A DNA stretch of 64,000 bases from Sympetrum striolatum (lineage: Eukaryota > Arthropoda > Insecta > Odonata > Libellulidae). The notes under the pieces are model-generated. The model worked only from the letters and a program-made list of their open reading frames with translations. It searched no databases and had not been told where the DNA came from. Position 1 is the stretch's first letter, and every line of letters starts with the position of its first letter. The translations under genes and the position numbers were made by a program. Shown here piece after piece: positions 1 through 11,066 of the stretch. The DNA is taken from NCBI GenBank assembly GCA_947579665.1, contig OX388341.1, positions 124,001 to 188,000 of the forward strand. The letters run 5' to 3'.

Positions 1-1500
1 TTCCCTACGGACAAACAAACAATCGTTATCATAATCCCTTACTTTTAATTAACATAGCAGAATCGCATCTCAAAGATATCTCGAATGTCTAACAAGATGT
101 CTTGGGGATGCCTCAGCGACCTTTCTTGATGTCTCCAAGGTATTTGAAAACACGATGAATATTAATAAAAGGAAACATTCTAAATCACTTATCAGCTGAA
201 TGACTATATTATTAATAATACTCGATCAAACATTTCACAAACATCACATTCCATCACTCTCTTCAGCAGGAAAACCAAGTAAAAACAGGAAATTAAGCTA
301 TGGTATTTTTTGTTTATTAACACAAAAACATATTCAACAAAAATTGTCACAAATCACGCGAGCTGTCAAACGTCAAGAAAACAACTACATTTAGAAAATT
401 TTAAAATTATATACATGCTATTTTATAGTTTAACACGAATACACACATGGAATTGCCAAACGTTCCCACTATTCACACAAACCGCCAAACAGCACTAAAA
501 TTGTTAAACCACACGCTTTTTACACAAATTCGATTGTCAAACATTGACATCTATATCTTATTCCTTGTTGATATGAAAATTCTCACTTTCACTAAGGAAA
601 ATAGGGGTACACACGAAAAATAAGTGAAGCCATTCATGGCTAACGACCTCAACCGCCAGGGAAACACGCCACCATCTAATCGTTCTTCAACTGTTATAGC
701 TAGCTGTATGCGTTAGGCACGGTTTTAAATTCACCCATCTGATGATTGATGGGCTGCATCGATGATCTTTGTCTGATTACTTTGATACTTATCAATTCTT
801 GATGAGTTTAAGAACAGTCCGCTGGTTTTTCTGCGGTTTGACAAGACGGCTACTGTTGAATTTACAACTTGTTCCATCTCCATAATTCTTTAACCTCGAG
901 TTGAATTCAACAGATCTGTCGAAACGTAAATCATCGCATCGTTTTTGTCCGTTGATTGTTGCATTATAAATACGTTATATTTCCCATTGTAAGTTGATAT
1001 TTACTGGCGGTAAAATTTTATATACTGTTCTATGCGTGTTAACAATGTAGAGTTTGAGTGATGTATCAGAATGCCAAGAAATTTGACCATACTACTCCTC
1101 TTCTGAAAGAACTAAATTGGCTACGACTTGACTCCAGACGAAAGCTACATACACTTAACCTTGTACACGAAGTACAAATCAATGTTCTCCTCTGTATCTC
1201 TCTTCGTACTTCAATGACCTCAACAGCACTCGTACCTTTGGTACTCGCTCTTCAGGCAAGCTAACGATTCCTTCTCATAGAATCGAAATCTGTTCTAAAT
1301 CTTTGCCAGTGTATGTGAACTGACATTCTTGAATACATTTATGATTTATTTTTCTTTTTGTGTTTATAATGTAAGTATAACGTTATCCTAATTAAACATT
1401 TTGAACAAAACATTTCTATTTACCTCAATCATTTAAAACATATAAGTATTTGTAGTTACGAAAATTATAAAAAGATCTTAAGTTCTCCGAAGTTTCAAGA
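1..1500. other. AT-rich region without recognised gene
   Basis: Only short ORFs of 60-70 codons with no recognisable motif are present. A TGTTGAATT stretch near 855 and a TTGAATTCAA palindrome near 900 could belong to a retroelement terminus, but I found no partner repeat, so this stays unassigned. Confidence 0.5.
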
Positions 1501-1540
1501 TAGACAGCTACAAGGGAGTTCGAGTAGGAACAAAGATGGT

Positions 1541-1758
1541 TTCAAGACAGTTTCAACACAGATATATTCTCCCATATTGGGAACAAGAGAGATCAACACA
1601 GTTCAAGACAGTTTCAACACAGTTAAAAACAACACAGACCAACACAGTCCATTTCAAGTGAGAACAAGACAGATTTCAAGACAGTTTCAACACAGATATA
1701 TTCTCCCATATTGGGAACAAGAGAGATCAACACAGTTCAAGACAGTTTCAACACAGTT
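1541..1758 (+). repeat. Two direct copies of an 84-bp repeat (134-bp period)
   Basis: Positions 1541-1624 and 1675-1758 are the same 84-bp text. It is itself built from short TTCAAGACAG / TTTCAACACAG words. More of these words continue to about 1795, directly before the Copia integrase fragment, so the array replaces the expected N-terminal gag-protease part of that element. Confidence 0.8.
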
Positions 1759-1808
1759 TAAAGTGTTTCAACAGAGTTTCAACAGACTTTCAACACAAAT
1801 CGTTTTAC

Positions 1809-2489
1809 ATGGGCTATGATGGCAAAGAATTTATCCTAATATTTGTTGATGACTTTACTCACTTTACAGTCATGTATTTAATGGAATCAGAAGATCAAGT
1901 ATTTGAGTTTTTTCAGATATTTGCAGCAATGGCAACAGCTCACTTCAATTTACCGATGAGTCGATTCCGGTATGATAATGGTGGAGAGTATGTCTCAACT
2001 AGAATGAAAGAAGAATTTGCTAAAAGAGGAATACAGGTCGAATATACTATAAGATACACACCATCTCAAAATGGTGTTGCTGAGAGGATGAACAGAAACA
2101 TAATGGATAAGGCGAGATGCATGCTGTCAGATTCTGGACTTACTAAAGATTTCTGGTCAGAAGCAGTAATGAGTGCAGTTTATTCCATAAACAGATGTCC
2201 CACATCAGCATTGAAAAACGCTGTTCCTGCAGAGATATGGTATGGAAGAAAACCAAATGTTGGGAAACTTAAAGTTTTTGGATGCATTGCTCACCTTCAT
2301 TTGCCCAAAGAATTGAGGAAAGGGAAACTTGATAGCCACTCCAAAATGTGCATAATGCTTGGATACTGTGCAAATGGTTTTAGACTTTGGGACATCAAAG
2401 ATAATAAGTTAAGGTACGTTTTCATGGACGTGTCTGGTGCGCACGCGTGCGACGAGATGCGTCATTTACCGCGTGAACTGTCCTCATGA
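1809..2489 (+). pseudogene. Copia-type retrotransposon integrase fragment
   Basis: A 226-codon open frame encodes the catalytic core of a Ty1/Copia integrase, which in an intact element inserts retrotransposon cDNA into the host genome. The acidic triad is visible: D14 in FVDDF, D56 in RYDNGGEY and E92 in PSQNGVAERMNR. D56 and E92 are separated by 35 residues, as in DD35E integrases. The conserved downstream block (WSEAV, GRKPNVGKLKVFGC, KMCIMLGY) follows to about residue 200. The frame then runs into unrelated GC-richer DNA near 2430. The N-terminal zinc-binding HHCC region, gag, protease, reverse transcriptase and LTRs are all missing, so this is a remnant even though the core is uninterrupted. 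The ATG is simply the first in frame after the repeat array. Confidence 0.9.
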
Positions 2490-2740
2490 AAGTGAACCTA
2501 TGCATAAGCGAATCTACGGGTTGGAGGCATCCGCGCACCATCTACAGCAGAGAAACTACAATAAAACAAACGAATGGGGCGGCCCGTGAAATGATGCATT
2601 GCCTCGGCCCCTGCGCCTACGAGTCGTTCCGAATGGAGAAAGGGATAACATCCAAAGGCAACCTGATAGCAGCGCCACCTATCCATAGTTTCTGGAACTA
2701 ATTCTAAAGTCTTAGTGCCTTGTGTTAGCTTTGGTCTTCT
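2430..2740. other. GC-richer segment joined to the Copia fragment
   Basis: The composition rises abruptly at about 2430, with several CpG-rich words, and falls again by about 2700. Open frames exist on both strands (62-71 codons) but neither is recognisable. It is probably a fragment of another repeat that truncated the Copia integrase. Confidence 0.35.
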
Positions 2741-2754
2741 GTGCTAACTCGGAA

Positions 2755-3030
2755 AGACGGATAACACCGGAAAGCAAACTCTGCTCACATTGAATAATAT
2801 ATTCGTTTATGCTCAATAAAGTGTATATTTGTATTACCCGACATAATAACATAGCTATTTATATTTAAATAGTTCTCGTGTGCTTTAAATATATGTCATT
2901 TTAATTCGGAATGATGAATAAATGTATTATTTCAAAACCCGGAGCATGGGCAAACATTGGAAAGCAACCTCTGCCCACATTGAATAATATGTTCGTTTAT
3001 GCTCAATAAAGTTTATATTTGTGTTACCTG
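2755..3030. repeat. Diverged satellite-like repeat, left block
   Basis: A segment reading GAAAGCAA...CTCTG..CACATTGAATAATAT..TTCGTTTATGCTCAATAAAG occurs at about 2770 and again at about 2958, a spacing of roughly 190 bp. The intervening text (AGTTCTCGTGTGCT, GGAATGATG) matches the block at 6600-6910. The two blocks flank the MULE pseudogene. Confidence 0.65.
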
Positions 3031-3284
3031 GTCAATTCTTCCCCTTCCTCATCAATCAAGTCCTCCAATTAATCTTTTCCAGCAATAATTAAAGCTCATC
3101 ACCTAAACTTATTCAAGCATTCTTTAAATACTCTATCCAATCCTGCCATTCAGTATCTGAGGTGTGTAGGCAACCTGCAGTATTCCCCAGCGTATCTCCC
3201 ACTTCTGTTATCCTTGACATGAATAAGATACATGTTAGTCTTAATATGCATGCTAAAGCTTGTTAAAAGGGAAGTAATAATTCT

Positions 3285-4290
3285 TTGCATGTTGATAATT
3301 TCATGGTAGGGATAAATGTAAATATTCAGAATGGTAGTTCATCACACGATGATGGCGACATAGTATATATTTATCCACGAAAGTGTGACCTCTGTGACAA
3401 AGTGTATGCAAAAAGTCATAATTTTGTCACCATGTCAACTTGCATTAAAACAGAAAAAATAACACTGATTACTTATCCAAGAATATGCTAAAATGCCAAG
3501 TATCTTATTAAAACAGAAGCACCAATAGCCATCATAAGGAAAACTGTGGTGAAGGATACAAGTATATTAAACGTCTACATCATGACTGCAATGTTAAATT
3601 TCAAAATCAATTTGTCATGACTTGTCATTTGCAGAGCACAGAAATATCATCACAAAGATGATATTTCAGTGGAGGAATATGAATTCAAAGACATGCATGA
3701 TTTTAATGCTTGGATGGATAATCATTGTCATCTCAATAACATGTTTTTGGTAAAGCACAATAGGGAACATGTGATTCATGATTGTAAACTTCAGTACTTT
3801 ATCTGAAAGTTTAATAATCACCATAAAATGATGTAGTACTGCAAGTGTGTAATAAAACAAATAGGTTTTCAGATATATTCCCTTCTGGAGCAAAATGTTA
3901 AATTAATAACAAAATAGCACGTAAATTCAAGAATATTTTCAACCTGTAGATCCTAGTTTAGATAGTGTATTACCCCTTATGGAACATTTCATTACTTTCA
4001 CCCCTATTTTAGTTAATAAACCCCTTGGCTCAGGTACTGTGCAATAGGAGATGAAGGTCTAGACAATTTACAGCATGCTTCTGAACTTTTTGTTTTCGGT
4101 ATTCAGCAGAAACTTCAATGCACTGAGATGTTGGCGGGCTGTGGTAGAATATTGTGCATAGACTCAACTCACGGTACTAACCAGTACAAGTTTCATTTGT
4201 TAAATTTAATTGTGCCTGATGAGTATGGTGTCGGCTACCCTATAGCTCATTTCATCATCGGTCATCTAGATGAAGAGGCTTTGAGTAACT
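3285..4290 (+). pseudogene. MULE/SWIM-type transposase, 5' part, decayed
   Basis: This is the N-terminal and central part of a transposase-like protein of the kind found in arthropod MULE/ZSWIM-related elements. Frame pieces include a C2H2-like start (RKCDLCDKVYAK near 3382), an acidic block (DDISVEEYEFKDMHDFNAWM near 3660) followed by FLVKHNREH, and the catalytic-domain stretch CGRILCIDSTHGTNQY (about 4141-4188) ending in PIAHFIIGHLDEEAL. The IDSTHGTN aspartate is the expected first acidic residue of a MULE DDE domain. Pieces lie in different frames and are separated by stops, so the gene is dead. A LINE interrupts it just after 4290, and the protein resumes at about 5190. No intact element is claimed. 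Confidence 0.7.
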
Positions 4291-4299
4291 GATTGGGAG

Positions 4300-5152
4300 T
4301 AATTAGTAGACTTACTGATTGCGAATTACTTGCGAGTTCAATCTATCTCTGATTTAGGGATTATTTTTGATGTAAAATTAGGATTTCAATTACATATACA
4401 GACTATTGCCACTAAGGCATTCAATATGCTTGGATTCATTGCTCGAGTGACCAAAGACTTCTATGATATCAATTGTCTTAAGTTATTATATGTATCACTT
4501 GTTAGATCTATTTTTTAATATGGCTCAGTATTTTGGAATCCATATTACACAAAGTATGAGTTTCAGCTTGAAAAGATTCAAAGAAAATTTCTTACGATTG
4601 TTGCACATAAATTTAATCTTTATAGAGAAAGTGGTGAATGTGAGGGACTAATGTGTCAACTACATATACCACTTCTCTCTTCTAGGAGGAAGCAGCTTGG
4701 TCTGTTATTTTCGCATAATATTTTAAATGGCTCTATTAAATGTTGCTCTCTTATTAATTCTAATTGTCCTTTAGTCATTATCAGAAACCCTTTTCTTTTT
4801 AATGTTCCATACTTACTTAGAAATTACATGTTTTATTTGCCATTCTATCGCATCTTGAGGGTGGCCAATAAATATTGAAATAGAATTGACTTTTTTAATA
4901 TCTCAAACTGTATGTTCAGGAGTTTTTTTAATGTCTAATGTAGTTTAGAGTCTGTAATAATTTTAACTTTATTGTATTTGTGATTTGCTTTATCGTTTTA
5001 ATTGGGTATACAAATATTTATACCTTTATTTTTTATGTATTTATTTTTTGTGAATATATTTTGTATTGTTTAGTATTCAAAGATCATCAAGTTTAGTTGT
5101 GACCATGATGTGTAATAGGGCTCTGCCCATATATAAATAAATAATAATTGAA
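4300..5152 (+). pseudogene. 5'-truncated LINE (CR1/Jockey-like), RT C-terminus and 3' tail
   Basis: The end of a non-LTR reverse transcriptase is readable from about 4330. DLGIIFDVKLGFQLHI is the post-catalytic 'lgv.fd..l.f..Hi' block, followed by LKLLYVSLVRS and, after a stop and a frame change, FQLEKIQRKFL. Together these are typical of the LINE thumb/connection region. The 3' end at about 5117-5150 has a small GGGC-tct-GCCC hairpin followed by ATAAATAAATAATAAT, the usual simple tail of such elements. The insertion splits the MULE transposase: IIGHLDEEAL lies before it and MDGDEALSNAVRRVFG after it. The RT catalytic core is absent because of 5' truncation. Confidence 0.75.
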
Positions 5153-5154
5153 AA

Positions 5155-6110
5155 GTATTAGGAGAAGGTCCCCAGACTTATATGTATGTACATGATGGAT
5201 GGGGATGAAGCCCTAAGTAATGCAGTGCGAAGAGTTTTTGGTGAGGAAACTAAACATTTACTCTGCATGTGAAAGGAATTAGCAGAAATAATGATTGTGT
5301 TGCACAGGAAATTAATGACACCTTGGAAACTTTGTTTGAGGAAAACAATGATACCACATTCAATGCTATATTAAACTCATTTCTGGAAAAATATAAGGAT
5401 TCTGCAGGTACTTGTGGAAAATTTGCATAGTTTATTATTGTTATAAGAAAAAGAAGTGGGCAATGTGCTATAAGAACTTTCTTCATGCTTCAAAGGACAC
5501 GAGCAAGTTTGTTGAGACATTCCATAAGAAATTGAAGAGCCATTACCCCAACAGGAAAGTTAATCAGCGCCTTGATGACTTAATTCAAGTTCTTATTACA
5601 ATTCAAAAGACTGACTGACTGACATTTTGGACTGAGTTACAAAAGAATGACCAAGATCCCACCATTAGGGTTCCAAGGACTTCATATTAATGATCATATC
5701 GAAGGAATTTGAATCTTAGATCAAGATGTTATGCCAACATCTGCTGAAAAGGTTTGGCATGTCAAATCTCAAACTGACTCATCTATACTTTACAATGTGA
5801 CTATTGTATCTAAGAAATTACTCTTTCCTCATTTGTGTTTTATAAGGTGTGATGAGATTTCTTGCCTTGAGAGCTTTTCTGCCACATGTATCACTGCTCA
5901 TTCCGTAATAATTATGCCCTTTGTAAACATGTCCACAAGGTTCATTCATTTTTATTACAGAATAGACCTACTCCTATGATTGCATGTGAATCAAACCTGA
6001 GCTCTCCACCTACGAAACTAATTAGGAATGCAACCAAATCCAAAGATGATGAACCAGGGCCATCTCAAAAACAAATCATAAACTGTATAGGCTCCAAAGA
6101 GTATTGAAGC
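5155..6110 (+). pseudogene. MULE/SWIM-type transposase, 3' part with SWIM zinc finger
   Basis: Continuation of the transposase beyond the LINE. DEALSNAVRRVFGEETKHLLC (about 5202) restarts the DDE domain. KKKWAMCYKNFLHASKDTSKF (about 5450) and NRKVNQRLDDLIQVLI follow. A SWIM finger is legible near 5880-5945 as CHMYHCSFRNNYALCKHVHKVH, giving the C-x-C...C-x-H ligands in slightly altered spacing. Several frame changes and an early stop separate the blocks. SWIM fingers bind DNA or protein in MULE-family transposases; here the gene is a relic. Confidence 0.7.
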
Positions 6111-6404
6111 CGAAGGTATCCCCCCATTGCTAAGCTCAGTACTCACCTGAAGCTATACAAAACTATTAGAGACAGGCGGTCCTCAGTTCATTGCTTTGAA
6201 AAGCCAGACTCTATCAGAAAAAGTGACATAAAGAAAGCACTTCTACGGGAAGAGACTTGTAGTTTCACTGAGCTACTTACTATGGATCCGTTATTGGAAA
6301 TTTGCCGGGTCAGTCATTTATCCCTTAAGATATATTGAATTGAAGTCCCTAGACATTAGAACATCCCACGAGGTCTAGAATTATGATTGTTGTTCATGAT
6401 TTTC

Positions 6405-6930
6405 AGAGAGAGAGATTCAATGTGAGCAGAGTTTGCCTTTCGATGTTTGCCCTTTCTCCGAGTTTTTAAATAATGGATATATACATCATTCCAAATGAAA
6501 ATTACATATACTTATAGCACGCGAGGGTAAATTTCTAGTTTCACACAGTCAGCCTTTTTTTTTCTCAAGTGGTTTTGGCCTGATTTCGACGATAGTATTT
6601 ACCTAAAATAGTTCTCGTGTGCTATAAATATGTGTAATTTTCATAAGGAATGATGCATATACCATTATTCATATTTCTTTTGTACCAAGTTGTTTAATAC
6701 TAATTTCTTTGTTACTTATAACCTTTTGTATTCATATATATAGATATGTATTGTATATGTAGTATTTTAAAAAAGGGCTCTCGGCCTGTGAAATAAACTA
6801 TTATTATTTCAGAACTTCGAGAGAGGGTAAACATCGTAGAGCAACCTCTGCTCTATTTGAATAATATCTTCGTTTATGCTCAATAAATTGTTTATTTGTG
6901 TTACCCGACATAATCACATAGCAATTTATA
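6405..6930. repeat. Inverted copies of the satellite-like repeat, split by a LINE tail
   Basis: The segment 6405-6550 is the reverse complement of text at about 6605-6860. Shared words include GCAAACTCTG/CAGAGTTTGC-type blocks and GTGCTATAA.TATGT.TAATTTTC. The right arm is interrupted by about 125 bp (6685-6808) ending in GGGCTCTCGGCC...AATAAACTATTATTATT. That resembles the 3' tail of the LINE at 5117-5150 and is probably a second, very short 5'-truncated copy. Confidence 0.6.
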
Positions 6931-6949
6931 TTAAAATAGTCCTTGTGTG

Positions 6950-6990
6950 GGTAAATTTCTAGTTTGGCTGTGTGAAACTAGAAATTTACC
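6950..6990. repeat. 16-bp inverted repeat (hairpin)
   Basis: GGTAAATTTCTAGTTT at 6950-6965 is followed by a 9-nt loop and its exact reverse complement at 6975-6990. The same GTAAATTTCTAGTTT word occurs at about 6526, so this looks like a fold-back of a local repeat end. Confidence 0.8.
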
Positions 6991-7467
6991 TTGTAGTGCA
7001 ATTCATTTGAAAATTCTTGCATTTTAGTTTTCTCTTTTGTGTTCATTCGTTCAGTAAACATGTGATTAAAGGAGTTACTGAGAATTAGCAGCCAAGTTTA
7101 TAGGATCGAGTACATTCTTTCTTAGCTTGCCCTATGGTGTGTTATGCGTCGGAAACTGAATGCTCAATTAAAAAAATGCTTATGTAACTATATTTCAGTA
7201 ACTCAGAGTTAAAAACCTATTTCAATTATTTGCGTTATTACTTATATACTCTGGTATTTTCGGTGAAACTAACAGAATCATTTTATTTTTCGCGTAGTGC
7301 CTTTCATTATGGGGGAAGTTCTTAAATTTTTTGGTATTCTTGCTTTGAGATTAATTTCAGCTTATGTATCCTTTCGTAAGACCTACGATACTTACTATAC
7401 AATATGATTACGATAAATGAAATGACCAACTAACTTACAAGGTTTTTTTCTTATTTATCAATTTAAG

Positions 7468-8994
7468 GTGTGTGAGCTTCACTTCAAACTGACTGATATT
7501 AGAAAAGAATCTGAGGCGTTCTACGAGAAGACGGGGAAGACAATTCACGTTGAATTGAAGGTGCCGAGATTGGAGGAAGGTGCCATTCCGTTACAATTAC
7601 CAAATTGTCCAGCTTATTTGTCTGGGCCTAAATTTTCAAGGGAGAGCCCACATAGCAGGAGAAGCAGACATGAAGGAACAGCAGTAGCTATTGCTTTGGT
7701 CGAGAGTTTGAAGACGAATGAGGAGTACGTTAGGGCCAAGAAATTTGAGAGCCTAAGGGAGATGAAGGAAAAATTCTCTGACGTGAGTAGTGGAAAATGG
7801 ACTATGGTGGAAGGAGATTCATGCATGGCAATATGTCATATAATATTCACACCAGCTCCCACTGCTGAATATTCCTTATTGTTTGATTCAGAGCTGAGTG
7901 TGACTGTGTATGTAAGAGGAATTGGAATATCAAGTTTAGGCCAATACACATTTCCTTTGCAAGTAAAGGATATGAATGTTGTGCACGAGCTGTTGCATTG
8001 TGTATCATCCGTAGTTAGTGATGGTGTTGGGCCAAAAGATGATGCTAAGGAAAAGCTAAAGCTTGCATTAACTGTTATCAAGTCAGTTTTGAGTGATGAA
8101 CTGTTGCATCATTTTCCTTCTTTGGAATTTATGATGGACCCAATTCGTTTGTTGTCCCTGAGTCGTTTGATATACACCCCTGAAACTATGGTATTTTCCT
8201 CACTATTGTTTAGTTTATCTCCTTGTGGGTATAGATTCTTGAGAGAATCAAGGTTACTTACATTACCTAATGAATCAACATTAAGGCGAGTAACGTCATT
8301 GCAATCACTTAGCCCTGCAGCTGAGCAAAGTGGCAGTAATTTTCTCTCATATATTAAACAGAAATGCAAATATCTGAAACAGAATGATTTAACTGTGTGT
8401 TTGGCTGTTGATGAAATACATCTGAAACCTTTTTTTGATTATAAAGGGGGTACAGACAATAATGCTATCAATAAGAAGGCTATTTCTCTGTTAACTACTC
8501 CACCCAAATTGTCCATCGTCTATCCTCACCCTCGAGATGCCTCGAGGCCTTTATTTTTCTTGTTTGATTCTGTTCATCTGTTGAAATGCGTAAGAAATAA
8601 TTGGTTGGCACAGAGAGATTCAGAAAAAAACATGAAGTATCCATTTTTCCCATTTGATGACAATGAAAATTGGTCAGCAGATCAGAAATCATTGACTTCC
8701 TTTTGCACTCTAAGGAAACTTCATGAATTAGAATCAGAGCAGCTGCTCAAGTATTCTTACAATTTGACCATGAAAGCCCTGTATCCGACCAATTTTGAAA
8801 AACAAAATGTGAAACTTGTTTTACAAATTTTCAATGAGTATGTTGTTCAGGGGTTGTTGTCTATTGGTAAAGACAAAAACTTGCCATTTTGTAAGGGGAC
8901 AGCCAACTACATTAAAGTCTTTAATGCTTGGTGGTCAATTATGAATGTGAAAACGCCTTTCAAAGGGCAAAGATTCCCAGACAACACAGGATAT
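7468..8994 (+). pseudogene. THAP-type P-element transposase, main exon
   Basis: An uninterrupted frame of 509 codons encodes most of a P-element/THAP9-like transposase, a GTP-dependent cut-and-paste enzyme in its Drosophila relative. VCELHF at the start supplies the C-x2-H half of a THAP zinc finger, followed by PRLEEGAIPLQLPNCPAY, the usual end of that domain. A splice acceptor (TTTATCAATTTAAG) directly precedes it, so the first THAP exon should lie upstream; I could not identify it. Catalytic acidic residues are visible at D315 (AVDEIHLKPF) and D367 (FLFDSVHLLKCVRNNW). The frame ends at a GT donor (TAT|GTAATA at 8994/8995) and resumes in phase at 11844. The stop at 9012 lies inside the proposed intron. 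The open length suggests a young copy, although the missing 5' exon and the frameshift near the 3' end argue against activity. Confidence 0.88.
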
Positions 8995-9253
8995 GTAATA
9001 CATCTGTATTAAATAAAGAATACGCAGGAAATACGTCACGAGATACATATGTATAAGTTGGAATACGCGCGTAATTCGTACATATATTTGACGGAAAAGT
9101 GGCTCAAAAGTTCCATCAGATGTATGTATACGCGCGTATTACGAATTGTAAAATTGAGTAGCCTTACGCGAATAATACATTTGTATGTATACGTCAAATT
9201 TACAAATTGATATTCAGGCCTACATACACAAACTTTAAATGACAATATATTTG

Positions 9254-9289
9254 TGCAACAATTTCCCAGTTAACTGGGAAATTGTTGCA
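9254..9289. repeat. Perfect 36-bp palindrome
   Basis: TGCAACAATTTCCCAGTT (9254-9271) is followed immediately by its exact reverse complement (9272-9289) with no spacer. Confidence 0.95.
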
Positions 9290-9495
9290 TAATTAAATTA
9301 TTAAATTAAATTTTCCATTTTCATACACTACTAAAATAGGCATATTAACAATTTTATTATTTTCCCATAGTCAACATTAATATTAAAATATTAAAATTAA
9401 TACATGAAAAACCAGTCAATATGAAAAAATGAGGGTCATGGGGTATGTAAGAAATTGAAACCAGCACATTTGGATAACATAAAATTTATTCATAC

Positions 9496-9670
9496 CAAGA
9501 TAATAAAAAATTAAATACAAACAAAATACAACTGTACATTGTAGGTAGGCATCCCAGGGCCAGTTACACTCAGTTTAAGCCACTAGATCAAGATTCAAAC
9601 AAAGATAATAAAAAAATATAATACAAACAAACTACAACTGTGCATTGTAGGTAGACATCCCAGGGCCAGA
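9496..9670. repeat. Two direct copies of a ~67-bp segment
   Basis: Text containing AAGATAATAAAAAA, ATACAAACAAA, ACAACTGT.CATTGTAGGTAG and CATCCCAGGGCCAG occurs at about 9496-9562 and again at about 9598-9670. It lies just 3' (minus strand) of the candidate last exon, where a 3' UTR would sit. Confidence 0.75.
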
Positions 9671-9686
9671 TTACAGGACAAATCTC

Positions 9687-9797
9687 TCATAGAACAATGG
9701 CTGCACTATCCCGACACAGCTGCTGGCTAATATCCAGCATTGGAAATAAGTCACACTTCAATCCAGGAAACAGATCAAGAGCATCATCCAAAATATC
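9687..9797 (-). CDS. Candidate last exon of an unrecognised minus-strand gene
   Basis: On the minus strand a pyrimidine-rich acceptor (GCTTCTCCTTTTCAAG) is followed by 36 sense codons and a TGA at 9687-9689. The peptide starts DILDDALDLFPGLKCDLF and ends RDSAAIVL. It joins in phase 0 to the candidate exon at 10282-10362. The composition (leucine, aspartate, two cysteines) looks coding rather than random. I do not recognise the family. It lies inside the P-element intron on the opposite strand, so it may be a captured host-gene fragment or part of an inserted element. The coding claim rests only on splice signals and open frame. Confidence 0.4.
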   Translation of the reverse strand, partial: DILDDALDLFPGLKCDLFPMLDISQQLCRDSAAIVL

Positions 9798-10281
9798 CTT
9801 GAAAAGGAGAAGCACAAGTTAAAAAAACATCTACACAAAAATATTAGGCCCTTTTTAAGATTTGCTCTCTTAATGAGATGTAAGTTTGTGATCAATATAT
9901 CACTAAGTGAATTAAATGCTCATATTGAGTATATGGAAATGTATTCAAAGCAGTAAGGTCATGTGAACTATGATGAAGTCTTCACATAGTCAATATGACA
10001 ATTTGAATTAATGTAATGCCTCTAATGAACTTAAAGGTATATAATGGAAACTTCTCCAAATGAGTCAGGCCTATAATAAGCCTTAAGGTAATAAAATAAT
10101 TTTTCACTTTTGGGAGCTCATTACTGATCAAAGCTATCTATAAAAATAGTGATATTTAGTCGTAAATCTCTATATGCAGAGCGTACAGACACATAACTTT
10201 AACTATTAGAAGCAGAGCTGCTATGCAACCTGACAATCCACCATGATTATAACTACACAAATGTTTAAATTAGGTACTTAC

Positions 10282-10362
10282 ATTGGGACCAGCTGAAGAT
10301 TCGAGAAAGCAGAAGGAGCATGAAAAAAATAAATCATCATTAATGACTTCGATGTACACACG
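10282..10362 (-). CDS. Candidate internal exon of the same minus-strand gene
   Basis: The open minus-strand frame begins after an in-frame stop at 10363-10365 and reads VYIEVINDDLFFSCSFCFLE…SSAGPN. It ends at a strong GT donor (CCCAAT|GTAAGTAC) at 10282. Phase 0 joins it to the exon at 9687-9797. The CSFC motif would give a CxxC pair, but no family is evident. The upstream boundary is uncertain because several AG dinucleotides could serve as acceptor. A possible non-coding first exon with donor CAAG|GTAATG lies at 11266 and upstream. Confidence 0.35.
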
Positions 10363-10659
10363 TTATCGTTCATAAAATGCACAACTTCAATAAGTACGTA
10401 AAGACTTAATTGAACTAAGGTTTAAGATACTTATAAAAGGTACATTTTTCTGAGAACAGAGGTAATTAGAACAAATACATTGGTCATTTAGCTAGTAGGA
10501 AAACAAACATTTATGTAAGATTGTTGAGAATAAAATAATTAAATTTTGAAGGTAACTAGCAAGGCTTGATAATTAAGGTTTTAATAACAAGGCTACTCCG
10601 ATTTGATTACAGTCAACTCAACAAATGGCGATAGATAAACTCTGGATGCACGTACAGTT

Positions 10660-11066
10660 CATTTTCGTCGCAGCAGGCTTTATTTCGTTTTAAAATTTAA
10701 ATTAGAAATAATAATTGCACTAAGTCGAATCAAGCACCAAAAGAATGGGAATAGAATAAATATTCTAATTTTGGTCGTGAAATATCGTTTACGAATCGAA
10801 ATTTCGAGAATTTTGATAAAATGCGTGAATATTTTATCAAAATTTCGAAGTTGTAAACAACCCATATCCCCCTTGACAACGAAGGCGATTGTTTTAATTT
10901 TAGGTGGTACGAAGTTCACCGGTTCATCTAGTATAATCAAATATAATAAAATGAACGGAAATATCGTTTGAAGGAAAGCACAAAAGCAATAATAGTAAGG
11001 ACGTATGATCGCGATGATGCAAAGCGAGCATATGCAATGGTCAATAAAGTTCACACTAAAGTGCAA
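10660..11066 (+). repeat. Dispersed repeat, copy 1
   Basis: Starting GCAGGCTTTATTTCGTTTTAAA, this segment shares block order with 44395-44650 and 44940-45200: AATAGTCGT-like, GAATATTCTAATTTTGGTCGTG, GAGAATTTTGATAAAAT, GTTGTAAACA, CGATTGTTT. It is likely the 3' half of a Helitron-like non-autonomous family. Confidence 0.65.

Noticed and set aside
7836..8369. Minus-strand frames of 81-86 codons
   Set aside because: Antisense shadows of the P-element transposase exon.
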